NCBI GenBank assembly: GCA_035315685.1
Contig: DATFXR010000233.1
Location: 1 to 64,000 of the forward strand
Reading direction: 5' to 3'
Length of the DNA stretch: 64,000 bases
DNA from: QHWK01 sp035315685
GTDB lineage: Bacteria > Acidobacteriota > Vicinamibacteria > Vicinamibacterales > CAVVIG01
Each line of letters begins with the position of its first letter. Position 1 is the stretch's first letter. The notes beneath the pieces are model-generated. The model worked only from the letters and a program-made list of their open reading frames with translations. It was not told where the DNA came from and ran no database searches. Positions 42,173-50,985 of the stretch are shown in pieces. Made by a program: the position numbers and the translations under genes.

Positions 42173-44266
42173 ATGCGAGCCGCGCGCGCGACGTGGGTGT
42201 GGGCGCTCGCGGCGGCTGCCGCACTCCTCTATCCCGACCATATTGCCGGCGCGTTCGACGGTGTGCCGCTCGATCGCGTCGCCGAAGCGCTCATCGTCGG
42301 CGGCCTGGTCCCCGCGTTGTGGTGGTTCTACCCGAGCTTTCTCGCCACACGGCGCGCGCGCGTGTGCATTCTCACTCTCGCTGCCTGGCGGATCGCATCG
42401 AGCCTGCTGTTCGTGCAGGACGGCTGGTGCGTGCAGTTCGTCCCGGCGAGGCCGTTCGCGAAAGACGCGGGCCACGTGCCGCACGCGTGGGACCTCCGCG
42501 CCGACTGGCGATCGTTCGAGCCGGCCTGCTCCGCGATCATGACGCGGAGCTACCACGCCTTCGAAGATTTCCCGGCCTGGTTCTTCAACCTGCCGCCGCC
42601 GAACGAGAGCTGGCCGCAGGCGATCGACATTCCGCCGGGCGCGACGACGCCGATGTACGTGCGCGGGTATCTGACGCCGGCGACGGGCGGGACGCTCGAT
42701 TTCGAGGGCGCGTCCGGTGTCACCGGCACCGTGAGCCTCGACGGTCGGGTGACGCCATGGCCGGTGCACGTCGACGCGGGCACGCACACGATCGCGGCCG
42801 ACGCGGTGCTCAACTACAACAAGTGGGCGCTGATCACGAAGTGGAACGGCCGCGACCTGTGGAGCAGCGGCGTGACCGCGACCGTGGAGCGTCCGTCGCC
42901 GATCGACATGCTGGTGCGGCCGTGGATCGGATTGATCCCGACGCTGCTGACGGTCGCCTTCGTCGGATCGTGGGTGGTTGCGGCAGCGAGCGCCGTGGGG
43001 AGTCCGATGACGATCGCGTGGGCCGCGGCATCGGCGGCGACAATCGCGACAGTCGTCTCCGCGGCGCCACCGGAAGCGGCGCGCTGGGTGATTCCCGCGA
43101 TCGCGCTCGCCGCGTTCCTGCCGGTCCCGCCGCGGCTGCAGAACATCGCCGGCGCGTACGCGCTGGTCGGTGTGCCGTGGCTCGCCTTCGTGCTTGCCGG
43201 CGGGATTCCGCTGATCGGCAAGTTCATCCTGTACGAATTCGGCAACGACTACTGGATGTATCAGCGCTACGGATATCGAATCGTGATGCAGGGCTACTGG
43301 CTCGAGGGCGGCTCGCCGCTGTTCTACTTTCAGCCGCTGTACCGATGGATCACGGGCCTGCTGCATCTCGTCTTCGGCGATTCGAGCGTCGGCGAGCGAT
43401 TCTGGGACGGCATGTGCCTGCTGGCGGGCGCGCTCGTGAGCTTCCGCATCGTGCGTTCGTTCGCCGGATTCAGATGGGCGATCGTCGCCGCGGTGCTGTC
43501 GCTCTCGGTCTTCGCGCTCGGCACGGCGCGATATCTGATGGGGTTTGGTCTGAGCGAGATTTCGTCCGCCGGGCTCTTCTACATGGCGGCGCTGTGCGCG
43601 ATGCGGAGTCGTGCGCCGCATGCGCGGGTCTGTGCGATCGGCGCGGGCGTGCTCGCGACGCTGGCGTTCTACACGCGGCTGAACAACGGCATCATGTCGT
43701 TCGGCGTCGCGTGCTTCGCGTTGTCGCTCACCGTGCCGGTGCGGGCCCTCGCTTCCCCATGGCGATCGGGGCTGTGGCGCCGCATCTCGTGGTGGACGGT
43801 GGCGGGCGTCTGGGGCGGGGTCGCGTGCGGCCTGATTGCCTTCGCGTGGCGGACGTGGCACTACACCGGCGTGTTCAGTGTCCTGCACGGCACGTCGGGC
43901 TCCCTCCTCGCGATCTTCAAGCCTGATTCGCCAATGCGCGCGAACTTCGATCGCCTCTTCACGAACCTGGCGAGCGTGCTCACAGTCAACGACCCGCCGC
44001 GGTTCGATGTCTACGCGCTGCCGGTCATGACGGGCGCGCTGGTCGCTGTCCTGTCGCTGGCTGGCGTAGCGAAGCTGCGCGATCTGCCGGCGGCCGCCGT
44101 TCTGTTCTTCGCGTCAGCGATCGCCGCGCAGTTCGTCGTCGCCGGCTCGGCATATCCCGGCCGCTTCTCGATCCACCTGCTGCCGGTCACGTCGGCGCTG
44201 ACCGTGTGTGCCGTGGCGAGGATCGCGGGCGCTTCTAAAGGGCTGCGCGATCGGAAGTCCCGCTGA
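42173..44266 (+). CDS. Large multi-pass membrane protein (GT-C-like)
   Basis: A 697-residue inner-membrane protein with about 12 membrane segments and a periplasmic beta-rich domain between the first and second groups (around residues 140-255: TPMYVRGYLTPATGGTLDFE, VDAGTHTIAADAVLNYNKW). This layout resembles polyprenyl-phosphate-dependent GT-C glycosyltransferases. The loop FGNDYWMYQRYGYRIVMQ may hold the acidic catalytic residue. I do not recognise the exact family. It follows the GT2 gene by 7 bases and probably modifies the polymer or the lipid-linked unit. ATG 42173 is the natural start. Confidence 0.6.
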   Translation: MRAARATWVWALAAAAALLYPDHIAGAFDGVPLDRVAEALIVGGLVPALWWFYPSFLATRRARVCILTLAAWRIASSLLFVQDGWCVQFVPARPFAKDAGHVPHAWDLRADWRSFEPACSAIMTRSYHAFEDFPAWFFNLPPPNESWPQAIDIPPGATTPMYVRGYLTPATGGTLDFEGASGVTGTVSLDGRVTPWPVHVDAGTHTIAADAVLNYNKWALITKWNGRDLWSSGVTATVERPSPIDMLVRPWIGLIPTLLTVAFVGSWVVAAASAVGSPMTIAWAAASAATIATVVSAAPPEAARWVIPAIALAAFLPVPPRLQNIAGAYALVGVPWLAFVLAGGIPLIGKFILYEFGNDYWMYQRYGYRIVMQGYWLEGGSPLFYFQPLYRWITGLLHLVFGDSSVGERFWDGMCLLAGALVSFRIVRSFAGFRWAIVAAVLSLSVFALGTARYLMGFGLSEISSAGLFYMAALCAMRSRAPHARVCAIGAGVLATLAFYTRLNNGIMSFGVACFALSLTVPVRALASPWRSGLWRRISWWTVAGVWGGVACGLIAFAWRTWHYTGVFSVLHGTSGSLLAIFKPDSPMRANFDRLFTNLASVLTVNDPPRFDVYALPVMTGALVAVLSLAGVAKLRDLPAAAVLFFASAIAAQFVVAGSAYPGRFSIHLLPVTSALTVCAVARIAGASKGLRDRKSR

Positions 44267-44297
44267 CGCACGGCTGAAGCCGTCGCGCGGCATCGCG
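44265..44297. repeat. H-type repeat between convergent genes
   Basis: TGACGCACGGCTGAAGCCGT followed by CGCGCGGCATCG. It sits between the convergent membrane-protein and DUF218 genes. Confidence 0.4.
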
Positions 44298-44304
44298 GCC
44301 GCGT

Positions 44305-45093
44305 TTACATCCAGCCGCGGAGGCGGTAGTACAAGGTCGCGGCGGCGTCGTAGACCACGCTGTCGAAGAGCAGCAGGCCGAAGTCGCTCGGCATCCAGCG
44401 CAACTTCTCCGACCAGTGATCCGGCTTGATCGGTGCCGCGGACGGGATCACATCGAGGCCGGCCGCGCGAAAGACGGCGAGCGAGCGCGCCATATGCGTC
44501 AGCGAGGTGACCAGGACGATCGGCCGGGACGGTTTTCCGGCAAGCGTGCGCGCAATCAGCAACGCCTCTTCGCGCGTCGTCTTCGACTCTGCCTCGATCG
44601 TCACGCGATCGGGCGGAACGCCGAGCTGGACGATCGCATTCCGCATGGCCTCTGCTTCCGCCCGGGCACCTTTGCGGCGCTCGGTCACGCCGCCCGACAC
44701 CAGAATCGTCGGACCGTCGAGCAGCCGGTACAGCCGTGCGCCTTCGAGCAGGCGGAGTCCCGCGCGCAGGGACACCTGGTTGATCACGAGATCGCCGATC
44801 CGCATCGTGCTGTTGCCCGCGCCCAGCACGATCACCAGCCTCGCGCCCCGCGCGTCGGCGGCGCTGGCGAGCGGCTGATAGGCGCGGCCCTGCCAGCGCA
44901 CGAGCCGCTCGGCGCACGCGGGCGACGCGAGCACCCAGTACGATACGAGAATGGCGGCGAAGTACCAGCGCGCGCCACGCTGGGTCCGCCGCCAGAACGA
45001 GAGCGCGACGCCGATCGCCAGCAGCGCGATGAAGAACGTCAGCGAGGCTGGACTCGCGTACAGCTTTGCGGCGTCCACGAGAGCGTCGATCAT
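44305..45093 (-). CDS. YdcF/ElyC-like DUF218 membrane protein
   Basis: A 262-residue protein with two N-terminal membrane segments (LTFFIALLAIGVALSFW, WYFAAILVSYWVLA) and a periplasmic DUF218 domain. It has RLVIVLGAGN, GPTILVSGGVTERRKGA, EAESKTTREEALLIA and VLVTSLTHMARSLAVFRAAG. ElyC-type proteins affect envelope polysaccharide and undecaprenyl-carrier use. It overlaps the symporter stop as ATGA. A second DUF218 domain is fused to a glycosyltransferase at 62301. Confidence 0.82.
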   Translation of the reverse strand: MIDALVDAAKLYASPASLTFFIALLAIGVALSFWRRTQRGARWYFAAILVSYWVLASPACAERLVRWQGRAYQPLASAADARGARLVIVLGAGNSTMRIGDLVINQVSLRAGLRLLEGARLYRLLDGPTILVSGGVTERRKGARAEAEAMRNAIVQLGVPPDRVTIEAESKTTREEALLIARTLAGKPSRPIVLVTSLTHMARSLAVFRAAGLDVIPSAAPIKPDHWSEKLRWMPSDFGLLLFDSVVYDAAATLYYRLRGWM

Positions 45094-46670
45094 ACGGCGC
45101 GCTGCACGGCCGGCTCTGCCATCACGCCGCGCCACGTGAGCCGCAACGCTCCCTCGGACGGGCGCTCAGGAAGGACGAACCCGAGCGCCCAGCCGGACAG
45201 CAGCGTCGCGGCAAGGCCGAACGTCGACGGCCACATGAACCCGATCGACGTGTGATACGCGACCACGTAGCTCGCGATCGTGCCGATCGTTCCGGCCGCC
45301 AGCGTCGCGAGGCTCGCCGCGCGCCGGCTGAACATCGCCAGCAGATAGATCCCGAACAGCGGGCCGGTGAACGCGTTGATCAACTTGTTCGCGATCTCGA
45401 GCAGGCTGCCGATCTTCGAGACGTTCACCGCGAGCAGCGTGCCAAGCCCTCCGAACACGAACGTCGCCACGCGCGACACCCGCACCTGGCGATCCTGCTC
45501 GGTTGCGGTCAGCGCGACGCCGGAGGTCTGCCGTCCGAGGACCAGTCGATTGTAGAAGTCGACCACCACGACCGACGTGCACGAATTGATCGCCGAGTCC
45601 ACGCTCGACAGCGACGCCGCCATCAGCGACGCGATCACCAGGCCGACGGCGCCGGCGGGGAACGTCTGCAGCATGAAGTACGGGAGGATGCGATCGGTCG
45701 CAAAGTCCGGCGGCAGAGCATGGCTCTGAAAGTATGCGAACAGCGCCAGGCCGACGAACGAGAGCGCGAACATCCACACGATGTCGCCCGCGGCGTTGAC
45801 GACGAACGCCCGCCGCGCTTCCGGCAGCGAGCGCGTCGTCTGCAGCCGCTGCACCATGATCTGATCGCCGACGTACGCCGCCATGCGGCCGGTCAGCAGC
45901 GACGCCATGATCGCGACGATGCTGAGCGGCTGTTCGAAGAAGACGCGCACCTGCGCCAGGAAGCCGCCGCCGGGCGCGGTTGCGAACGGCGCGATCAGCG
46001 TCGTCCTGCCAGCGGTCGCCGCGATCTGCCAGATCTGCGGCAGCCCGCCCGCCACCGATCGCGTGGCGATGACGACGACGGCGGCGAGGCCGCTGAAGCG
46101 CACGCAGAACTGCACCACGTCGTTCCAGATCACCGCCTTCACACCGCCGAGCGCGGTGTAGACGGTCACGACCACGCCGAGGACGAGCACCGTCCACGTG
46201 ACCGGCAACGCGCCGGACGAAGCGACTTCGACGGCCAGACAAGGCACGTAGGTCGCGGTTGCCATCCAGCCGAGCCGCCAGACGATGAAGATGCCGGCCG
46301 CGAGGCTGCGCACGCGAACGTCGAAGCGCGCCTCGAGGTACTCATAGGCGGTGAAGTAATTCAGGCGGCGGTAGAACGGCAGCGTCACGCGAGCGACCCA
46401 CGGGTACAGCAGCAGCCACGACGTCGTGCCGGTGAGCAGCACGAGCCCATACCTGATCGTGGACGACGGCTGCATCAAATAGTCGATCGCGCTGTCGAGC
46501 GCCGCCATCAGCGACAACCCGACCGGGAGCCACGTCATCGACTGGTGTGCGAGGAAGAAATCGTCGAGCGATCGCTGCCGCCGCGAGAAGTACACGCCGA
46601 CGCCGGTGAGCGCGGCGAGGTAGGCGACGATGATCACGGCGTCGTAGACGCGGAAGGAGCCGGTGGTCAT
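45090..46670 (-). CDS. Sodium:solute symporter (SSF family)
   Basis: A 526-residue LeuT-fold transporter with about 13 membrane segments. It has DDFFLAHQSMTWLPVGLSLM at the unwound first helix, VYTALGGVKAVIWNDVVQF (family signature GGxxAVxWTDxxQ), and SLMAASLSSVDSAINS, which holds the Na2-site Ser residues. Substrates in this family include sugars, sialic acids, pantothenate and proline. It is translationally coupled to both neighbours by ATGA overlaps. A sugar or sialic-acid-like solute is plausible here but unproven. Confidence 0.87.
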   Translation of the reverse strand: MTTGSFRVYDAVIIVAYLAALTGVGVYFSRRQRSLDDFFLAHQSMTWLPVGLSLMAALDSAIDYLMQPSSTIRYGLVLLTGTTSWLLLYPWVARVTLPFYRRLNYFTAYEYLEARFDVRVRSLAAGIFIVWRLGWMATATYVPCLAVEVASSGALPVTWTVLVLGVVVTVYTALGGVKAVIWNDVVQFCVRFSGLAAVVVIATRSVAGGLPQIWQIAATAGRTTLIAPFATAPGGGFLAQVRVFFEQPLSIVAIMASLLTGRMAAYVGDQIMVQRLQTTRSLPEARRAFVVNAAGDIVWMFALSFVGLALFAYFQSHALPPDFATDRILPYFMLQTFPAGAVGLVIASLMAASLSSVDSAINSCTSVVVVDFYNRLVLGRQTSGVALTATEQDRQVRVSRVATFVFGGLGTLLAVNVSKIGSLLEIANKLINAFTGPLFGIYLLAMFSRRAASLATLAAGTIGTIASYVVAYHTSIGFMWPSTFGLAATLLSGWALGFVLPERPSEGALRLTWRGVMAEPAVQRAV

Positions 46671-48988
46671 GATGGAATGATCCCGATCGGCTGGCCCGGC
46701 CCGATGTCGTACCCCACCCACACGCCGAAGTAGGCGTCATAGCGCCCGGGCGGCAGCTCGAAGCTCGCCCAGGCGAGCTGGCCGGGTTTCCAGATCATCG
46801 GCGCGAGCGTCGGCACGATGTCGAGGTATTCGCGGCGATCGGCAACCGGGTACGCGTGCATCCACAGCCGGCGGCTCGTCGAGTCGACGTGCGGCGTGAA
46901 ATAGACGATCACCTGCGTGGCACCGCCAGCCAACGGGCGGTGGGTGACTCCTTCGACGATGAGCTCGCCGTTGCGCAGCCGTGCCCCGATACGGACGCCG
47001 CCTCCCGCCGCGATCGGACGCGTTGCGGCGTCGGGCGCGGCGCCGCCGCCCTCGACCGCGAGCCGGAGCAAAGCCGCCGGCTCGGCGAGATCCTGCCGCC
47101 GTTCGGCCTGCTGCAGCGTCGCGGCGACCGCGTCCGACTCGCGCCACGCCGCTGCGGACGGATTGCCTGCCGCTTCGTAGGCGAGCATGAACAGCGAATC
47201 CGGATCGTCGATCGACTGACCGCGTGCGATGCGCGACCAGAGCCGTGTCAGCGACGGGGTGTCGCTGCGGCCGACGAGCAGCCGCGGCGCTGCATCGCCG
47301 AGCGCTCGCAGCTCGACCGACTCGGGATATGACGCAACGGCCGACGCAAACAAATCGGCCGCGGCGGACGTCCTGCCCGCGTCCAGATAGCTCCTCACCT
47401 GAGCGTCGTAGTCGGCAGGGGTCATCTGCGAGTACAACGGCCGCACGACCGTCGCGACAGTCATGACGTTCGCGGCCACGACGCCGACGACCGGCGCAGT
47501 GATCGAGACGCGCGTGATCGCCGGCCACGTCGCGGCAGCGGCGACCGCAGCCGCGACGAATGCGAAAGCCAATGGCAGGTCGCGGGTGACATCGACAAAC
47601 CGCGCGACGTCGCCATAGTGGTGCGTCGCGATCGCCGCGCGCAGGACCGCTCCAGGCGACGCAAGCCACAGTGCCGCGGCCGCGGCGGCGACACACGCCA
47701 GCGCCGCGCTCACCGGGCGAGCATGATCGCGCGCGAATGCAATGAACCGTTCCAATCCGAGAACGAATCCAATCGTGAGCGGCCCGAGCATCGCGAACAG
47801 CCACCGACCGTACCAGAGGTTGCGGCCGGCGACCGACGGCCCGTACAGAATCGGCAGGATCATCAGGCCCACGCCGATCGCCTGAAGCGCCCGCGCGCGC
47901 CGACGACCCGCGTCGTCGTCGACGATCGCGAGAGCGCGCCGTACAGGCGTCAAGGTCCCGATCACCGCGAAGATCGTGAGGACGCCGATGAACGCAAACT
48001 GCCACGCCGGGAGCAGCAGACTCGGTTGGCCGAGCCAGCCCCAGAATCCGGTAAACAGCTTCGGCAGAAACTCGAACAGGTAGTACGCGAGGTCGGGCGG
48101 CGTCGTTCCGCGCCCGGGATCGGCCGCGAACAACGGGCGCAGCGGATGGCGGGCGGCCTGGAGCCAGGGGCCAAAGTCGGTGCCGGCCTCGGTGTGGCGC
48201 GTGAGGATGATCACGGCGGTCACCAACGGCAGGATGACTGCCACGGCCGCGGTCGCGCGGCCTTTCCACGATCGCTCGACGGCGATCAGGCTGATTGCCG
48301 CCCACGGCGCGAGAAACAGGGCTTGTCGATCGGCGAACGGCACGATCGCGATTCCGGCGAGCAGCGCCGACCACACCAGCCATCGCGGTGCGCGCTCGGT
48401 CGCACCGGCGACGACAACCAGCGTGACCGCGGCAGCGAGGAGACGCGTCGCTGCCTCCGGATGAACGACGGCGTTCACGAAGCTCGATTGCGGGATGCAG
48501 ATGCAGACCGCCGCCACCAGCAGGGCACGGCGCGCGTCACCCAGCGACAGCAGCGCAATCGCATAGATGATCGCCATCGTCGCCGCAGCGAGGAGCGCCG
48601 TCAGGACGCGCAGCGCGATCAGCGTGCGAACGTGCTCGCGCGGCGCGACGCTGCGATCGAGAACGAAACGATTGACCTCACCCCGCCGGTTGCCGACGAA
48701 CTGGAACGCCGGGTTGTACCTGGGCTGAGGAAGGCCTGCGTCCGGCGACATCGCGCGAATGATCGGTCCGGCGAGCCGGAAGTACACGTTCTCGCGGCGC
48801 TCGGGTGTAGCCGCCAGCTGGCGCGCGCGGTTGTAGAAGAACAGCTCGTCGGGCCCTTCGAACGGCGGCACCGACACAATCCACAGCGTCGCCACGAGCA
48901 TCGACAGCCCCGACACGAACAAAACGTCTCGGCGGATGCCTGAAGCGACGAGCGGGCGCATCGCGGTCACCGAGCCGGTGTCGTTCAT
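46667..48988 (-). CDS. DUF2142-like multi-pass membrane protein
   Basis: A 773-residue protein with about 12 membrane segments in its first 520 residues and a periplasmic C-terminal domain of about 250 residues. The first loop has SVPPFEGPDELFFYNRARQL, the acidic motif (PDE) of DUF2142/GT-C glycosyltransferases. Downstream are FTGFWGWLGQPSLLLPAW and GPSVAGRNLWYGRWLF. Such proteins transfer sugars from polyprenyl phosphate. ATG 48988 lies 7 bases after the AsnB stop; the in-frame GTG 49006 would overlap. The specific family assignment is from topology and the PDE motif only. Confidence 0.65.
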   Translation of the reverse strand: MNDTGSVTAMRPLVASGIRRDVLFVSGLSMLVATLWIVSVPPFEGPDELFFYNRARQLAATPERRENVYFRLAGPIIRAMSPDAGLPQPRYNPAFQFVGNRRGEVNRFVLDRSVAPREHVRTLIALRVLTALLAAATMAIIYAIALLSLGDARRALLVAAVCICIPQSSFVNAVVHPEAATRLLAAAVTLVVVAGATERAPRWLVWSALLAGIAIVPFADRQALFLAPWAAISLIAVERSWKGRATAAVAVILPLVTAVIILTRHTEAGTDFGPWLQAARHPLRPLFAADPGRGTTPPDLAYYLFEFLPKLFTGFWGWLGQPSLLLPAWQFAFIGVLTIFAVIGTLTPVRRALAIVDDDAGRRRARALQAIGVGLMILPILYGPSVAGRNLWYGRWLFAMLGPLTIGFVLGLERFIAFARDHARPVSAALACVAAAAAALWLASPGAVLRAAIATHHYGDVARFVDVTRDLPLAFAFVAAAVAAAATWPAITRVSITAPVVGVVAANVMTVATVVRPLYSQMTPADYDAQVRSYLDAGRTSAAADLFASAVASYPESVELRALGDAAPRLLVGRSDTPSLTRLWSRIARGQSIDDPDSLFMLAYEAAGNPSAAAWRESDAVAATLQQAERRQDLAEPAALLRLAVEGGGAAPDAATRPIAAGGGVRIGARLRNGELIVEGVTHRPLAGGATQVIVYFTPHVDSTSRRLWMHAYPVADRREYLDIVPTLAPMIWKPGQLAWASFELPPGRYDAYFGVWVGYDIGPGQPIGIIPS

Positions 48989-48995
48989 TGCGAGG

Positions 48996-50936
48996 CTACC
49001 CACCATTGCCCGCCGGTGTTGTCGCGACCGACCCTGGCACGAACCGCGTCGTCCGGCGCCAACCGGCGAGCAACTGCAGCCAGCGCTCGTAGGTCAGGAG
49101 CGCCCACAGTTGCGGACCGACGTTCGCGCGGCCGGAGAGGTGCTGGTCGACGAGCCGTTCCACGAACGAACCAGACAGCGAGTCACGGTATTTCGCATTC
49201 GGCGCACGCAGCACGTCTTGCACGTACTCGCGGAGCTGGCCGCGGAACCACGTTCCGAGCGGAACGCCAAACCCCATCTTCGGTCGGCGATCGATTTCCG
49301 GCGGTATGAGATCGGCGAACGCGTCCCGCAGAATTGCCTTCGAGACCGGGCCGCGCAGCTTGAACGTGTCAGGCAGCCGCGCGACGTATTCGACCAGCTC
49401 TCGATCGAGGAACGGGCTGCGCGCCTCGAGCGAGTTCGCCATCGTGGCGCGATCCGTCTTCACGAGCAGGTCGTCGGGCAGGTAGGTCGTGAAGTTCGAA
49501 TACAGCAACCGGCCGAGCGGCGACGCGTCGCACGGGGGCGCCTGGACACCGCGGCCTGCTACAGCGACCGCATCGAGGTGGACGTCAGTTCGAACCAGCG
49601 CGTTCAGCTCGTCGAAAAACACCGAGTTCCACATCGTCACGCGATCGTCGATCCGGAGACGCCGTGCGCGGACGAATCGCCGCAGCTCGGCGAGCCGGCT
49701 GCGCTCGTGGCGAGGGTGCGGCAACGCGGCCGTCAGCACATCTCCGGCCGCGGCCGCGAACGCCGGAATGCGCTCGGATACGAGCGCGGCCCGGAACCGG
49801 CGGTACCCTGCGAACACTTCGTCGCCGCCGTCGCCAGTCAGCGCGACGGTGACGTGCTGCCTGGCGAGCTGCGACACGAGATAGGTGGGAATCGCCGACG
49901 AATCTCCAAACGGCCCGTCGTGGTGCCAGACCAGCGTGTCGACCAGGTCGACCGCCGACGGCGCGACCCGAAACTCGGTGTGCTCCGTCGAAAATGTCCT
50001 CGCCGCAATCCGGGCGTAGGCGGTTTCGTCATACGCCGAATCGCCCTCGAAGCCGATGCTGAAGGTCTTTACCGGGGCGCCGGTCAGCCGACTCATCACG
50101 CCGACGACGATCGTCGAGTCGAGGCCTCCGCTGAGGAAAGCGCCGAGCGGCACATCGCTGACGAGCCGCCGCTCCACCGCCCGCGTCACGAAATCGCGGA
50201 CGGCGGCAGCCGCATCGCGCGCCGGGACATCGGGCACGTCACGGCGCGGCGGAAATTCGAGGCGCCAGTAGCGCCGCGATGCAGCGCGCCGGCGTGCATC
50301 GATCGTCATCAGCGAGCCGGGCTCGATCTGTCGCACGCCCTTGTAAAAAGTCGACGGCCCGGGAACATATCCCCTGAGGAGGTAGTCGGGCAGCACGTCC
50401 GTATCCACGTCCATCGCGATTTCCGGCAGCGCGAAGAACGCCTTCATCTCCGACGCAAATGCGAACAGCGATTCGGACTGGACGTAGAAGAGCGGTTTCT
50501 TTCCCGCGCGATCGCGGGCCAGCGTCAGGCAACGCTGTCGATCGTCCCAGATCGCGATCGCGAACATCCCGTCGAGCTCGGCGATGCAGTCGGCGCCACG
50601 CTCCTCGTACAGGTGCACGATCGTCTCGGTGTCGCTGTGCGATCGGAAGCGGTGGCCGCGCCCCTCGAGGCCACGCCGCAGCGCCATGAAGTTGTAGATC
50701 TCGCCGTTGAAGACGACGTGCACCGAGCCGTCTTCATTCGTCATCGGCTGGTTGGCGTGGGGTGACAGATCGATGATCCGCAGACGGCGAAATCCGAGGC
50801 CGGCGCGACCGTCCGGCGCAAGGTACGACCCGGCGCTGTCCGGTCCGCGGTGCGTCAGTTGATCGCGCATCACCGCGAGACGGCCGGCGTCAACCGGCGC
50901 TTCGTCGAAGCGGAGCTCGCCACAGATGCCGCACAT
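48996..50936 (-). CDS. Asparagine synthase (glutamine-hydrolysing), AsnB-like
   Basis: A 646-residue two-domain amidotransferase. The N-terminal glutaminase begins MCGICGELRF (nucleophile Cys2 after Met removal) and has RGPDSAG and FNGEIYNF. The synthetase domain has the PP-loop SGGLDSTIVVG and VALTGDGGDEVFAGY. AsnB copies in polysaccharide loci amidate a sugar acid and are not just used for asparagine. Here it is upstream of the DUF2142-like and symporter genes. ATG 50936 gives the required N-terminal MCGI. Length is normal. Confidence 0.92.
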   Translation of the reverse strand: MCGICGELRFDEAPVDAGRLAVMRDQLTHRGPDSAGSYLAPDGRAGLGFRRLRIIDLSPHANQPMTNEDGSVHVVFNGEIYNFMALRRGLEGRGHRFRSHSDTETIVHLYEERGADCIAELDGMFAIAIWDDRQRCLTLARDRAGKKPLFYVQSESLFAFASEMKAFFALPEIAMDVDTDVLPDYLLRGYVPGPSTFYKGVRQIEPGSLMTIDARRRAASRRYWRLEFPPRRDVPDVPARDAAAAVRDFVTRAVERRLVSDVPLGAFLSGGLDSTIVVGVMSRLTGAPVKTFSIGFEGDSAYDETAYARIAARTFSTEHTEFRVAPSAVDLVDTLVWHHDGPFGDSSAIPTYLVSQLARQHVTVALTGDGGDEVFAGYRRFRAALVSERIPAFAAAAGDVLTAALPHPRHERSRLAELRRFVRARRLRIDDRVTMWNSVFFDELNALVRTDVHLDAVAVAGRGVQAPPCDASPLGRLLYSNFTTYLPDDLLVKTDRATMANSLEARSPFLDRELVEYVARLPDTFKLRGPVSKAILRDAFADLIPPEIDRRPKMGFGVPLGTWFRGQLREYVQDVLRAPNAKYRDSLSGSFVERLVDQHLSGRANVGPQLWALLTYERWLQLLAGWRRTTRFVPGSVATTPAGNGG

Positions 50937-50985
50937 CAGCGCATCCCAGCCATCATCGCGTCCGCCGCGGGGCACCGCTCGGCGA

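Noticed and set aside
42125..43888. 587-codon minus-strand frame opposite the GT-C-like gene
   Set aside because: It is charged, lacks motifs and mirrors the third-position GC bias of the real gene.
48996..50936. Housekeeping asparagine synthase only
   Set aside because: The protein is complete, but its position within a polysaccharide and transport operon argues against assigning the gene symbol asnB with a purely amino acid role.
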